The translations under genes were made by a program, and so were the position numbers. A stretch of DNA of 36,857 nt from Desulfobacterales bacterium (GTDB lineage Bacteria; Desulfobacterota; UBA8473): the NCBI GenBank assembly GCA_016209225.1, contig JACQWO010000028.1, positions 1 to 36,857 on the forward strand. Reading direction: 5' to 3'. The notes under the pieces were generated by a model. The model saw nothing but the letters and a program-made list of their open reading frames with translations. It had not been told where the DNA came from and did not search any database. Positions 1-7,605 of this stretch are shown piece after piece; the stretch's first letter is position 1, and every line of letters begins with the position of its first letter.

Positions 1-86
1 ATAACTCCTGCACAAGAATAACTGGTGAGGGAAGCGAACATCCGCCGCTCACCTCCTGTTCCAAAAAGGCAACTTTGAAGGACAGA

Positions 87-125
87 AAAAGCGGACAATT
101 CATTTGCTACAAAAGCGGACAATTC
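87..125. repeat. Two direct copies of a 15-bp motif, possible IS21-like element end
   Basis: The motif AAAAGCGGACAATTC occurs at 87-101 and again at 111-125, a 24-bp period. Multiple short terminal repeats reading TGTCCGCTTTT outward are typical of the ends of IS21-family insertion sequences, so this may be the edge of an element lying to the left of the window. No transposase is visible: the only open stretch to the left is a short one ending at 78 with a stop at 19-21. The assignment to a mobile element is an inference. Confidence 0.35.
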
Positions 126-217
126 TATTTACTCTTGACAACTTCGATTTTTTTGTTGCCTTTGTATGTAAAATCTGATAGAAAAACTTTAAAATAAGAT
201 AAATATGCTAGGATATA

Positions 218-400
218 TAGGTACCCTCTTTGGAGGGTTTAATAGGGAACCCCAAAAAACGGGGACGGTCCCGCCGCTGTGATCAGGGACGAAACCCACA
301 GGTGAGTGGTAACTCACTCGCCCAAAGCCACTTTTCCGATTGATCGGGATGGGAAGGTGTGGGGAGTAGGGAGATCTGAGAGTCAGAAGACCTGCCTATA
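218..400 (+). promoter_or_regulatory. Cobalamin (B12) riboswitch aptamer upstream of btuFCD
   Basis: The segment has the order of conserved blocks of the AdoCbl riboswitch: an AATAGGGAA-like stretch near 241-248, the GCCGCTGTGA core near 273-282, a GCGAAA-like block, AAGCCACT near 325-332, and the B12 box AGTCAGAAGACCTGCC at 381-396. It is followed by an intrinsic terminator just before btuF, so control is probably by transcription attenuation when cobalamin is plentiful. Its position ahead of the corrinoid importer genes fits the family. Exact P1 limits are approximate. Confidence 0.9.
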
Positions 401-454
401 TAACAGGACTTGTCTCTTCTTCTAGGAAAGAGGGGTGAAGTAAACTGGGTGCAG

Positions 455-488
455 CCCTTAAGTCCAAAAGTGATTTAAGGGTTTTTTT
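455..488 (+). terminator. Intrinsic terminator of the first B12 riboswitch
   Basis: CCCTTAA at 455-461 pairs with TTAAGGG at 475-481, extended by a G-T and a T-A pair, and is followed directly by a run of seven T. It lies between the riboswitch aptamer and the btuF start, the expected place for the expression platform. The part of the platform that would form the competing antiterminator was not resolved by eye. Confidence 0.8.
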
Positions 489-508
489 ATTGCTTTTTCT
501 AAGGTGAA

Positions 509-1396
509 ATGAAGACAATACTCACATTATTATTTGCATGCATTTTTGTTATTATGGGCGTTGATACTGTCTTACCGGCAGTCTATATGGACGAGATGGG
601 AAGAAGGGTGGATATTCCGTCTCTCCCTAAGAGGATCATCTCTTTGGCTCCCAGCATCACCGAGACCCTTTATTACCTGAACCTGGGGGGAAGAATCGTA
701 GGGGTTACGGAATTCAGTAACTACCCTGATGAGGCAAAGAGGAAACCAAACGTTGGAAGCTACATAAACCTGAACATAGAGAAGATTATCTCGTTGAAGC
801 CGGATTTAATAATAGCCATAGCCGATGGAAATAAAAAAGAGTCAGTTGATGCACTGGAAAGGCTGGGATACAGTGTCTATGCAATAAACCCCAGGTGTGT
901 AAAGGATATCTTTCAGACTATTGACAATATAGGGAAGATAACCGGTTGCGTTGGCAGAGCCAGTAGGTTAATTAAAGAGCTGAAAAGCAGGGTAAATTAT
1001 ATAGAGAGCCGTATAAAAGGGATAGAAATGCCAAGGGTTTTCTTCCAGATCGGGATTAATCCTGTAGTAACAGTGGGCAAGGATACTTTTCATAACGACC
1101 TGATAAAGATGGCCGGTGGTTTGAATATCTCAGGAAATGAGAAGGCAAAATATCCACGGTATAGCATGGAGGAGATTCTGCTCAATACCCCTGATATCAT
1201 CATTATATCTTCTATGGACAGGGGTGGTGGTTTTGACCGAAAGAAAAGAGAGTGGATGAAGTGGAAGAGCATCCCCGCGGTGAAAAACGGAAGAATTTAT
1301 GTAATTGACTCGGATCTGGTAGATCATCCGTCTCCTCGTATTATCAATGGATTGGAAGAGTTGTCAAGGTTGATTCATCCTGAGTTGTTTAAATAA
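509..1396 (+). CDS. btuF: Corrinoid ABC transporter substrate-binding protein (BtuF-like)
   Basis: This is a periplasmic binding protein of the BtuF/FecB/TroA-like class III family, 295 residues. Residues 1-24 form a hydrophobic signal peptide with no clear lipobox. The family hallmark RIISLAPSITE is at 42-52, followed by VGVTEFSNYP and a conserved IISLKPDLIIA strand at about 93-103. It should capture cobalamin or other corrinoids delivered by BtuB and hand them to the BtuC permease, whose gene starts 17 bp downstream. The start ATG follows AAGGTG at 501-506. A B12 riboswitch and terminator lie directly upstream, which supports a corrinoid over an iron-siderophore substrate. Family assignment is strong; substrate specificity is inferred from context. 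Confidence 0.9.
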   Translation: MKTILTLLFACIFVIMGVDTVLPAVYMDEMGRRVDIPSLPKRIISLAPSITETLYYLNLGGRIVGVTEFSNYPDEAKRKPNVGSYINLNIEKIISLKPDLIIAIADGNKKESVDALERLGYSVYAINPRCVKDIFQTIDNIGKITGCVGRASRLIKELKSRVNYIESRIKGIEMPRVFFQIGINPVVTVGKDTFHNDLIKMAGGLNISGNEKAKYPRYSMEEILLNTPDIIIISSMDRGGGFDRKKREWMKWKSIPAVKNGRIYVIDSDLVDHPSPRIINGLEELSRLIHPELFK

Positions 1397-1413
1397 CAGA
1401 AGGTAATTCAAAG

Positions 1414-2430
1414 ATGGTGGTAAATCTTCGGAAGGTAGTACTTATATCTCTAGCTTTTGTTTTCGTTTTCGTTATAGTGGCAATTCTTTCCATCTCCCTT
1501 GGAACGGCTGATATAGGGTTAATCAAGATATTGAGAGGGATATTTGGATGGGCATCTGACCCTGTTCACGGATGGACGGATACCGACAGAGTAATTGTAT
1601 TTCAGGTTCGCTTACCCAGGATCATACTGGCCGGCATAGTTGGCGCTACCCTTTCAGTGGCCGGGGTGGTATTTCAGGCTCTTTTTCGAAATCCCCTCGC
1701 AGATCCTTACATTTTAGGGATTTCTAGCGGTTCGGCTGTAGGCGCCATCCTGGCAATTATCTCAGGGGCAGGGCTAAGCTTCTTGAGTATTCCTGCTGCC
1801 TCTTTCTGTGGGGCGCTGTTGACCATTATGCTGGTATTGGGCATTGCAGGGACAGGATATAGATTCCAGACTAATACTTTACTTCTGGCAGGTGTAATAG
1901 TTGGTTCTTTCTTCTCTGCCATTATAATGTTTTTGGTCTCCATTACCCAGGATGAGAGGCTTCATAGCATTATCTTTTGGTTAATGGGAGATTTAAGCCT
2001 ATCAAAGTATAGCGAGATTATAATTGTTACCCCCTTTGTTATTGTTGGATGTCTTATTATCTATTTGCATGCCCATCACTTGAACCTGATAGTTACAGGG
2101 GAAGAGACTGCCCTCCAACTGGGAGTCGAGGTAGAGAGGGTAAAGAGACTTTTGCTTATCACTGCATCTTTAATTACAGGAGTGGTTGTTTCAGTCAGTG
2201 GTGTTATTGGCTTTGTGGGGCTTATCGTTCCCCACATGATGCGTATGGTATTTGGTTCAGATCACCGCCTTCTTTTGCCTGTATCAGGTCTCTTTGGTCT
2301 TTCTTTCCTGGTTGTGGCCGATACCATAGCAAGGATCGTAATAGCCCCTGTAGAGTTGCCTGTGGGGGTGATAACAGCAATCTTTGGGGCCCCGTTTTTT
2401 ATCTATCTGTTGCGAAGAAAAGGGGCATGA
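1414..2430 (+). CDS. btuC: Corrinoid ABC transporter permease (BtuC/FecCD family)
   Basis: This 338-residue polytopic inner-membrane protein belongs to the FecCD/BtuC family. It has an N-terminal membrane segment (about residues 8-28), the RLPRIILAGIVGATLSVAGV motif near 66-85, the FRNPLADPYILGISSG motif near 91-106 and the GVIGFVGLIVPH cytoplasmic coupling region near 263-274, which contacts the ATPase. Length is usual for the family and the gene appears intact to its C-terminal LLRRKGA. It is translated just after btuF, and its stop overlaps the ATG of the truncated ATPase gene (ATGA). It would form the transmembrane channel of BtuC2D2 in the inner membrane. Confidence 0.92.
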   Translation: MVVNLRKVVLISLAFVFVFVIVAILSISLGTADIGLIKILRGIFGWASDPVHGWTDTDRVIVFQVRLPRIILAGIVGATLSVAGVVFQALFRNPLADPYILGISSGSAVGAILAIISGAGLSFLSIPAASFCGALLTIMLVLGIAGTGYRFQTNTLLLAGVIVGSFFSAIIMFLVSITQDERLHSIIFWLMGDLSLSKYSEIIIVTPFVIVGCLIIYLHAHHLNLIVTGEETALQLGVEVERVKRLLLITASLITGVVVSVSGVIGFVGLIVPHMMRMVFGSDHRLLLPVSGLFGLSFLVVADTIARIVIAPVELPVGVITAIFGAPFFIYLLRRKGA

Positions 2431-3107
2431 TTCATGGATCGAAAGAAGGGGATGTCTTTATAAATGGAGCAAATATCAAGGAGATAAAGAGGAGAGAGAT
2501 AGCCAGGATTCTTGGCATGGTTCCACAGGAGGCTTCTATCGTTTTCCCTTTTAGTGTATTGGAAGTGGTGTTAATGGGGAGATCGCCCTATCTTGGTAGA
2601 CTTAGTTTTGAAGGTGAGAAAGACTATGCGATAGCCAGAGATGCCATGGAGATGACAGATACCCTTTCATTTGCAACGCGAAGTATCAATGAACTAAGCG
2701 GGGGCGAAAGGCAGAGAGTACTGATTGCAAGGGCACTGGCCCAACAGCCACAGGTCATACTCCTCGATGAATCCACAGCCTATTTAGACATCAAACATCA
2801 AATAGCCTTTTTTGATTTAATAAAGACCTTAAACCAGAAGGAAGGGCTGACGGTCATGGCTGTGACTCACGATGTGAATTTAGCATCTATTTTTTGTGAT
2901 AGGATCATGCTTTTAAGTAAAGGAACTGTCCACTGTATAGGAACTCCCGAGGAGGTGATCACAGAGTCCAACATTAAGGAGGTTTATGAAGCCGATGTAT
3001 TAGTTGATGCCAATCCGCAAACCGGATTGCCGAGAGTAACGCTCATAGCATCGAGTCTGTCAGATAAAGGAAGCCGGTCAAAAGCCGACGCTGCCCCGCA
3101 ACTGTAG
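2427..3107 (+). CDS. btuD: BtuD-like ABC ATPase, 5'-truncated and lacking Walker A
   Basis: This is the ATPase partner of the BtuC permease, but broken at its N-terminus. The visible protein of 226 residues begins about where GDVFINGANIKEI follows the P-loop in normal BtuD/FecE proteins. The Q-loop (Gln34), signature LSGGERQR (90-97), Walker B VILLDEST (110-117, with Ser in place of the usual Pro) and H-loop His148 are all present. The first roughly 45-50 residues, including GxxGxGKST, are absent. The open frame extending further upstream is only a shadow of btuC. The ATG at 2427 overlaps the btuC stop. The last 17 or so residues are encoded by the beginning of the next riboswitch. Without Walker A, ATP hydrolysis is not expected. 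A deletion in the organism or an assembly error are the alternatives. Confidence 0.75.
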   Translation: MIHGSKEGDVFINGANIKEIKRREIARILGMVPQEASIVFPFSVLEVVLMGRSPYLGRLSFEGEKDYAIARDAMEMTDTLSFATRSINELSGGERQRVLIARALAQQPQVILLDESTAYLDIKHQIAFFDLIKTLNQKEGLTVMAVTHDVNLASIFCDRIMLLSKGTVHCIGTPEEVITESNIKEVYEADVLVDANPQTGLPRVTLIASSLSDKGSRSKADAAPQL

Positions 3108-3435
3108 ACGGAACGAAACCCCATAAAGACAGTGAAGAGTTAAGGGTTAAAGAATCAGAAGACTTTTAACTTCCAGCTTTGATGAAGTCGTAAAAAGTCA
3201 AAAATCAGACGGCATAGTAAAAAGCTCCAGATGCAAGGCGCGCAAATCCGAAGGAATGAGGCGTACTTACATGTACGCTGCAATGACTGAGGATGCAGCG
3301 GAACGCCGCAGATGGACTTTTTAAGAAGCCGTCAGCTTTGAACTTTTAACTGTTTTAAACCACTGGTGTTTTTAAAACTGCCGGGAAGGTATGGGGATTA
3401 GGCATAACCGTAAGCCAGGAGACTTGTCTGACAGA
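3056..3435 (+). promoter_or_regulatory. Second cobalamin riboswitch, interrupted by a MITE-like insertion
   Basis: Conserved B12-riboswitch blocks are present: GAAGCCGGT near 3070-3078, GCTGCCCCGCAACTG at 3091-3105, GGAACGAAACCCC, CCACTGG near 3360, GGGAAGGTATGGGGATTAGG near 3383-3402 and the B12 box GTAAGCCAGGAGACTTGTC near 3411-3428. Closing stem P1 is TCTGTCAG (3056-3063) with CTGACAGA (3428-3435). The core is split by a repeat element at 3183-3332, sitting in the variable-length section between the GAAA block and CCACTGG, so the fold may still form. The first 52 bp overlap the btuD reading frame. No U-tract terminator follows, so control of btuB and the genes after it is probably translational. 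Confidence 0.85.
3183..3332. mobile_element. MITE-like palindromic element inserted in the riboswitch
   Basis: An approximately 150-bp sequence without coding capacity has imperfect inverted ends, TGAAGTCGTAAAAAGTC on the left and GACTTTTTAAGAAGCCGT on the right. It is flanked by a perfect 9-bp direct repeat, CAGCTTTGA, at 3174-3182 and 3333-3341. Removing the element and one repeat restores a continuous riboswitch peripheral arm. The 20-bp left end, read from 3180, reappears exactly in reverse orientation at 31287-31306, and near-copies lie at 32422-32441 and 36755-36774. The exact boundary between element and target duplication is ambiguous by a few bases. Confidence 0.75.
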
Positions 3436-3474
3436 TCAAATAAACATCCCGACCGAGGGGGAAAGGAGGTTGTC

Positions 3475-3510
3475 ATGGGAAGAGGTAATAAGAAAAAGCC
3501 ATTCTTGTGA
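3475..3510 (+). CDS. Putative 11-residue leader peptide ahead of btuB
   Basis: ATG at 3475 opens a 12-codon frame (11 residues plus stop) encoding MGRGNKKKPFL. It is preceded at the right distance by AAGGAGGT (3463-3470), the strongest Shine-Dalgarno sequence in the region. It lies between the second B12 riboswitch and btuB, about 70 bp before the btuB start, which has its own ribosome-binding site. A translated leader could be the direct target of a translational riboswitch. No family is recognised and translation is not proven. Confidence 0.4.
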   Translation: MGRGNKKKPFL

Positions 3511-3580
3511 GGGCAATTTATAAGGGTATATAGAACAGAAGATGCTTTGCAGAATAAAACTCATAAGGAGGGGTTAAAAA

Positions 3581-5434
3581 ATGAAGATGTTCTTAAATTG
3601 TATTGTTGGACTGCTCGTGTGTTTGTTTATGTCATTGTCTACCCTGGTTTGTGCCCAGGAAAAAACTGGGGTGGTAGAGATGAAAGAAGTGGTCGTAACG
3701 GCCAGCAGGTTGGAGGAGCCATTAAGATACTCCCCTGATTCGGTCACTGTAGTGACAGGGGAGGAGATACAAAAAAAGGGTAAAAAAACAGTTATTGACA
3801 TCTTAAGAGATGTGCCGGGGGTTTCCATTGCCCAGTATGGTCAATTTGGCGGAGGGGCATCTATTTACCTGCGCGGCACCAACAATGCCCATACATTGAT
3901 TATGATTGATGGGGTCAGGGTAGGGGATCCGATGGCTACCGATGGAAAGATGAGTATCTCTGATCTGTCCACAGATAACATCGAGAGAATCGAGATCGTC
4001 CGCGGAGCCCAAAGTGTTCTGTATGGTTCTGATGCCATTGGGGGTGTCATCAATATCATCACCAAGAAGGGTAAAGGGAAGCCTGAATTTTTTCTGTCCG
4101 GCGAAGGGGGTTCATTTGAGACCTTCAGGGAAAGATTAGGGGTCAGTGGGTCAAATGACAAGGTAAGCTATTCTGCATCTGTCTCCCATCTGTCTACTAA
4201 CGGTATTTCCAAGGCGGATAAAGATATAGGAAACACGGAAGAGGATCACTACCGAGATACCAACCTCTCTGCTCGGCTTGATGCCCAAATCGCTGAAACA
4301 GTGAGGGCAGGTTTCTCAGTCCGCCACTCTAAGTCAAAGATGGACTATGATGACGCGGGAGTTGATGCTGACAAGGTTCAAGATACTGGTATTACCAGCA
4401 TCTCGACAAATTTCGATCAGGATATCTTTGAATGGTGGCAGCACATCATCAAGCTTGGTACTACAGGAACAAAAAGAGAATATACAGCCAATGGCGCCTT
4501 TGATGAGACCTATAAAGGAACAACAAACTTAGCGTCATGGCAGCACAATTTCTTTATCAAAGACAAGGATACAATTACCGCTGGATTCGATTACCAGGAA
4601 GAGAGCGGGGATCTCCAGAGTGTGTGGGGGGATATCTCTGAGAAGAAGGTTGATACAAAGAGCTTCTTTATCCAGAACAAGTTGACCCCATTTAAAGGAC
4701 TCTCTTTCACCCTTGGTGCCCGCCATGATAACCATCAGACCTTTGGTGGTAAGGATACATATAAGGGGGCACTTGCCTATCTCTATGAAGAGACGGGGAC
4801 CAAGATAAGGGGGAGTTACGGAACAGGATTCCATGCCCCCTCCCTGTATCAGCTTTATTCTTCTTACGGCGATACAAACCTGAAGCCGGAGGAGAGTAAA
4901 GGCTACGATGTGGGTGTAGATCAGGAATTTTTCGGGAGGAAGGTGCTGCTGTCTGTGACCTACTTTCACACCGGGATCAAAGAGTTGATTGACTGGAATT
5001 GGACTACCTGGAAGTATTACAACATCGGCGAGGTTAAGACAAAGGGATGGGAGACATTGGTCTCTTTTAAGCCACTGGACTGGCTGACCATAGATGCCAA
5101 TTACACCTATACAGAGGCAAAGGACGACACAACAGATAGAGACTTGATATACAGGCCAAGACATAAGGGGGGCGTTGCCCTTAGCATCAAACCACTGGAA
5201 GGATTAAACGTAACCCTTGATGTTCAAAATGTGGGGAAGCGGTATAGAAATACTGCCAATACCCTCGAAATGCCTGATTATACCCTTGTGAACTTAGCGG
5301 CGTCTTATCAAGCCACCAAACGGCTTCAGGTCTTCGGAAGGGTGGATAACCTGACCGATAAAAGCTACCAATCCATATATCAATACGGCGAACCCGGCAT
5401 CGGTGTCTATGTCGGGATCAAGGTTACTTTTTAG
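3581..5434 (+). CDS. btuB: TonB-dependent outer-membrane corrinoid receptor (BtuB-like)
   Basis: This is a 617-residue TonB-dependent receptor, close to the usual BtuB length. A signal peptide ends near residue 25 (CAQ). The TonB box EVVVTASR is at 36-43, followed by a plug domain to about residue 160 containing YLRGTNNAHTLIMIDGVRV and GSDAIGGVINIITKK. The remainder is a 22-strand beta-barrel ending in GIKVTF with the C-terminal phenylalanine needed for outer-membrane insertion. The start is set by AAGGAGG nine or so bases upstream of ATG 3581. Riboswitch control and the cobalamin neighbours argue for corrinoid transport; a matching exbB-exbD-tonB set closes the same gene run. Cobinamide or other corrinoids are possible alternatives. 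Confidence 0.92.
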   Translation: MKMFLNCIVGLLVCLFMSLSTLVCAQEKTGVVEMKEVVVTASRLEEPLRYSPDSVTVVTGEEIQKKGKKTVIDILRDVPGVSIAQYGQFGGGASIYLRGTNNAHTLIMIDGVRVGDPMATDGKMSISDLSTDNIERIEIVRGAQSVLYGSDAIGGVINIITKKGKGKPEFFLSGEGGSFETFRERLGVSGSNDKVSYSASVSHLSTNGISKADKDIGNTEEDHYRDTNLSARLDAQIAETVRAGFSVRHSKSKMDYDDAGVDADKVQDTGITSISTNFDQDIFEWWQHIIKLGTTGTKREYTANGAFDETYKGTTNLASWQHNFFIKDKDTITAGFDYQEESGDLQSVWGDISEKKVDTKSFFIQNKLTPFKGLSFTLGARHDNHQTFGGKDTYKGALAYLYEETGTKIRGSYGTGFHAPSLYQLYSSYGDTNLKPEESKGYDVGVDQEFFGRKVLLSVTYFHTGIKELIDWNWTTWKYYNIGEVKTKGWETLVSFKPLDWLTIDANYTYTEAKDDTTDRDLIYRPRHKGGVALSIKPLEGLNVTLDVQNVGKRYRNTANTLEMPDYTLVNLAASYQATKRLQVFGRVDNLTDKSYQSIYQYGEPGIGVYVGIKVTF

Positions 5435-5481
5435 GCCGGCAGGTTAGGGTTGGGTATGTTTGAAACGAATCAGGAGCTATA

Positions 5482-6465
5482 ATGACGCCAACGATTTTCT
5501 TTGGCGCTTACATCATTGACATCCTCGTCGGCGATCCTCGCTGGTTCCCCCATCCTGTGGTCATTGTCGGGAGGTGGACGAGGTTCGTCGAGGGGAAGAT
5601 CCGTGCCCACACCACCCGCGCCTCGGAGAAAAAAGGAGGAATAGTCCTGTGGTTTTCGGTCGTTATCCCCACTTTTTTCATAACCTGCGGGATAATAAAG
5701 ATATCTTTCTTTATCGGCACTTTATTCGGTATGATCATGACAGCTCTGCTTGCCTCTCTGACCCTCGCTACCAGATCCCTCTATGAGGAGAGCAGGGTTG
5801 TTATGGACGCCCTGACACGCGGGGATATGGAAGCGGCAAGAAAGGGCCTTTCCATGATCGTGGGGAGGGATACAGAGAATTTAGATGAGGCGGGGATCCT
5901 CCGGGCTGTTATTGAGACGGTATCAGAAAACCTTTCGGACGGCATCGTGGCTCCAATGTTCTATTTGACCGTTGGCGGTCTTCCTCTGGCCATGACCTAT
6001 AAGGCGGTCAATACCCTCGACTCCATGGTTGGATATAGAAATGCCAGATACAGGGATATCGGTTGCTTTTCCGCAAAGATGGACGATATCCTTAATTGGA
6101 TACCGGCAAGGATTACCGGGTTTATTATAGTAATAGCCTCTTTCATATTGAGGTTTACCCCGTTAGAGAAGGAATCTCTAACGGGGTTTAACTGGCGGGA
6201 TTCCTGGATGATTATGCGGAGGGACGGCAGAAACCATCCAAGTCCCAACAGCGGAATACCGGAAGCGGCAATAGCCGGCTCCCTCGGTATACGGATCGGT
6301 GGTGAAAATAGATATTTTGGAGAGATCATCTGCAAACCTACTATTGGTGAGAAAATAAAAAAGATGGAGAGGGCGGATGTAAAAAAGACATGGGTCATCA
6401 TGTTTACCTCGTCCCTCTTGATGGTCATTATTTGCACAATTACTCTATGGATAATACAACAATAA
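5482..6465 (+). CDS. cbiB: Adenosylcobinamide-phosphate synthase CbiB
   Basis: CbiB is the membrane-bound enzyme that joins (R)-1-aminopropan-2-ol phosphate, or its precursor, to adenosylcobyric acid to give adenosylcobinamide phosphate. The 327-residue protein has the typical N-terminus with IIDILVGDPRWFPHPVVIVG (residues 11-30), the SENLSDGIVAPMFYLTVGG motif near residues 152-170, the YKAVNTLDSMVGYRN motif, the PSPNSGIPEAAIAG motif, and a C-terminal membrane helix. Several hydrophobic helices are visible. Its last codons overlap the start of cobD, whose product makes the aminopropanol phosphate used here. A strong 13-bp palindrome lies inside the gene (separate entry). Confidence 0.95.
   Translation: MTPTIFFGAYIIDILVGDPRWFPHPVVIVGRWTRFVEGKIRAHTTRASEKKGGIVLWFSVVIPTFFITCGIIKISFFIGTLFGMIMTALLASLTLATRSLYEESRVVMDALTRGDMEAARKGLSMIVGRDTENLDEAGILRAVIETVSENLSDGIVAPMFYLTVGGLPLAMTYKAVNTLDSMVGYRNARYRDIGCFSAKMDDILNWIPARITGFIIVIASFILRFTPLEKESLTGFNWRDSWMIMRRDGRNHPSPNSGIPEAAIAGSLGIRIGGENRYFGEIICKPTIGEKIKKMERADVKKTWVIMFTSSLLMVIICTITLWIIQQ
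6157..6187. other. Perfect 13-bp inverted repeat within cbiB
   Basis: ACCCCGTTAGAGA at 6157-6169 is followed by a 5-base loop and its exact complement at 6175-6187. It codes for the conserved-looking stretch around RFTPLEKESLTGF, so the reading frame is maintained. There is no T-run, so it is not an ordinary terminator. It would form a stable mRNA hairpin in the middle of the operon. Confidence 0.6.
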
Positions 6466-7535
6466 AGAGCCAACATGGCGGTAATATTAGCGAAATTTCC
6501 AGAAGATACGGGATCGATGAGGACAAGATTATTGATTTCAGCGCCAGTATAAACCCCCTGGGGTGTCCACCCGGAGTGCGGAAAACGATAGTAAAGGAAG
6601 TGGATTCCGTCTTGAACTATCCCGATGACGATTCCTTTGATCTCATCTCAGGGTTGTCGGAATACCATGGTATCGATCGTGACAACATCCTCGTAGGGAA
6701 CGGTTCGACGGAATTTATCTACTGGATACCCATCGTATTCAAACCCAGAAAGGCCTTAATTGTTACTCCTGCCTTCAGTGAATATGAGATGGGGCTCAGG
6801 ATTGCCGGTTCTGAGATTTCGTATTTCCAAGCCGAGTCCGATTTTTCTGTCAGTATTGATCGTCTCTGTTCACGAATGAGAGAGAAATTTGACATCTTCT
6901 ACCTCTGTAATCCGGCAAACCCGACAGGCGTCCTTACCCCGAAGGATGAGCTTTGTAGGGTTATAGCATACGCCCAAGAAGGAAACATACTTGCTGTGAT
7001 TGATGAAGCCTTTATAGATTTTGTCGAGGAGGAATCCCTCAAGAAAGAGATCTTCAGGTTTCCCAACCTGATGGTCATGAGGTCAATGACCAAGTTTTTT
7101 GGTATTCCGGGGCTTCGGATAGGTTATGTAATGGCCGGGGCGTCGTGTATCGCAAAAATCAGGGAGAATAAACCGCCCTGGACGGTCAGCTCCCTGGGAC
7201 AGAGGGCAGCGGCAAAGGCCCTTTTCGATGGGGATTACATAAAGGATACAAGGAAATATGTAACAACTGAAAGGGAGTTTTTTAGAACTGCATTGGATGA
7301 AATCCCCGGTTTGAAGACCTATGAGAGTGCGGCCAACTTTATTCTCGTCCATATAGACAACCGGATCGGCTTAAACTCCACGGAGCTTAGAGACCGTCTG
7401 GCTAAAGAGGGAATACTTGTAAGAGATTGCAGTACCTTCCATGGACTTGGGAACCGTTACCTTCGGATAGCCGTGAAGAGACGTGAGCAGAATATTATTA
7501 TAATCGAAAAGATGAAAGAGATTCTAAAAAATTGA
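6447..7535 (+). CDS. cobD: L-threonine-O-3-phosphate decarboxylase (CobD, HisC-like)
   Basis: This PLP-dependent class I/II aminotransferase-fold enzyme decarboxylates threonine phosphate to (R)-1-aminopropan-2-ol phosphate, the linker of the cobalamin nucleotide loop. It begins with the typical HGGN motif at residues 10-13. DFSASINPLG, CNPANPTG and DEAFIDF follow, and the PLP lysine is in SMTKFFGIPGLRIGY (about Lys216). From the ATG at 6447 it is 362 residues, the usual CobD length. That start overlaps the end of cbiB; a longer frame from 6390 adds residues with no family counterpart. Histidinol-phosphate aminotransferase is the close paralogue, but the HGGN start and location inside the cobalamin run favour CobD (CobC in Pseudomonas nomenclature). 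Confidence 0.92.
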   Translation: MDNTTIKSQHGGNISEISRRYGIDEDKIIDFSASINPLGCPPGVRKTIVKEVDSVLNYPDDDSFDLISGLSEYHGIDRDNILVGNGSTEFIYWIPIVFKPRKALIVTPAFSEYEMGLRIAGSEISYFQAESDFSVSIDRLCSRMREKFDIFYLCNPANPTGVLTPKDELCRVIAYAQEGNILAVIDEAFIDFVEEESLKKEIFRFPNLMVMRSMTKFFGIPGLRIGYVMAGASCIAKIRENKPPWTVSSLGQRAAAKALFDGDYIKDTRKYVTTEREFFRTALDEIPGLKTYESAANFILVHIDNRIGLNSTELRDRLAKEGILVRDCSTFHGLGNRYLRIAVKRREQNIIIIEKMKEILKN

Positions 7536-7605
7536 TTTTTTCGACAACCTATTTCTGACCTTCATCAGTTGTTGTGGGGGTTTGTTGGAAGGAGGAAAAC
7601 TCATA

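Noticed and set aside
87-125. CRISPR-like pair of direct repeats
   Set aside because: Only two 15-bp copies with a 9-bp gap; it resembles the terminal repeats of an IS element, not a CRISPR array.
2049-2426. Open frame upstream of btuD that could supply its missing N-terminus
   Set aside because: It overlaps btuC in another frame, reads as cysteine-rich nonsense and has no Walker A, so it is a shadow of the permease gene.
4535-5164. 209-codon minus-strand frame opposite btuB
   Set aside because: Entirely antisense to a well-conserved receptor gene, with no ribosome-binding site or family motif.
6157-6187. cbiB hairpin as a transcription terminator
   Set aside because: No T-run follows and it lies within an intact coding sequence.
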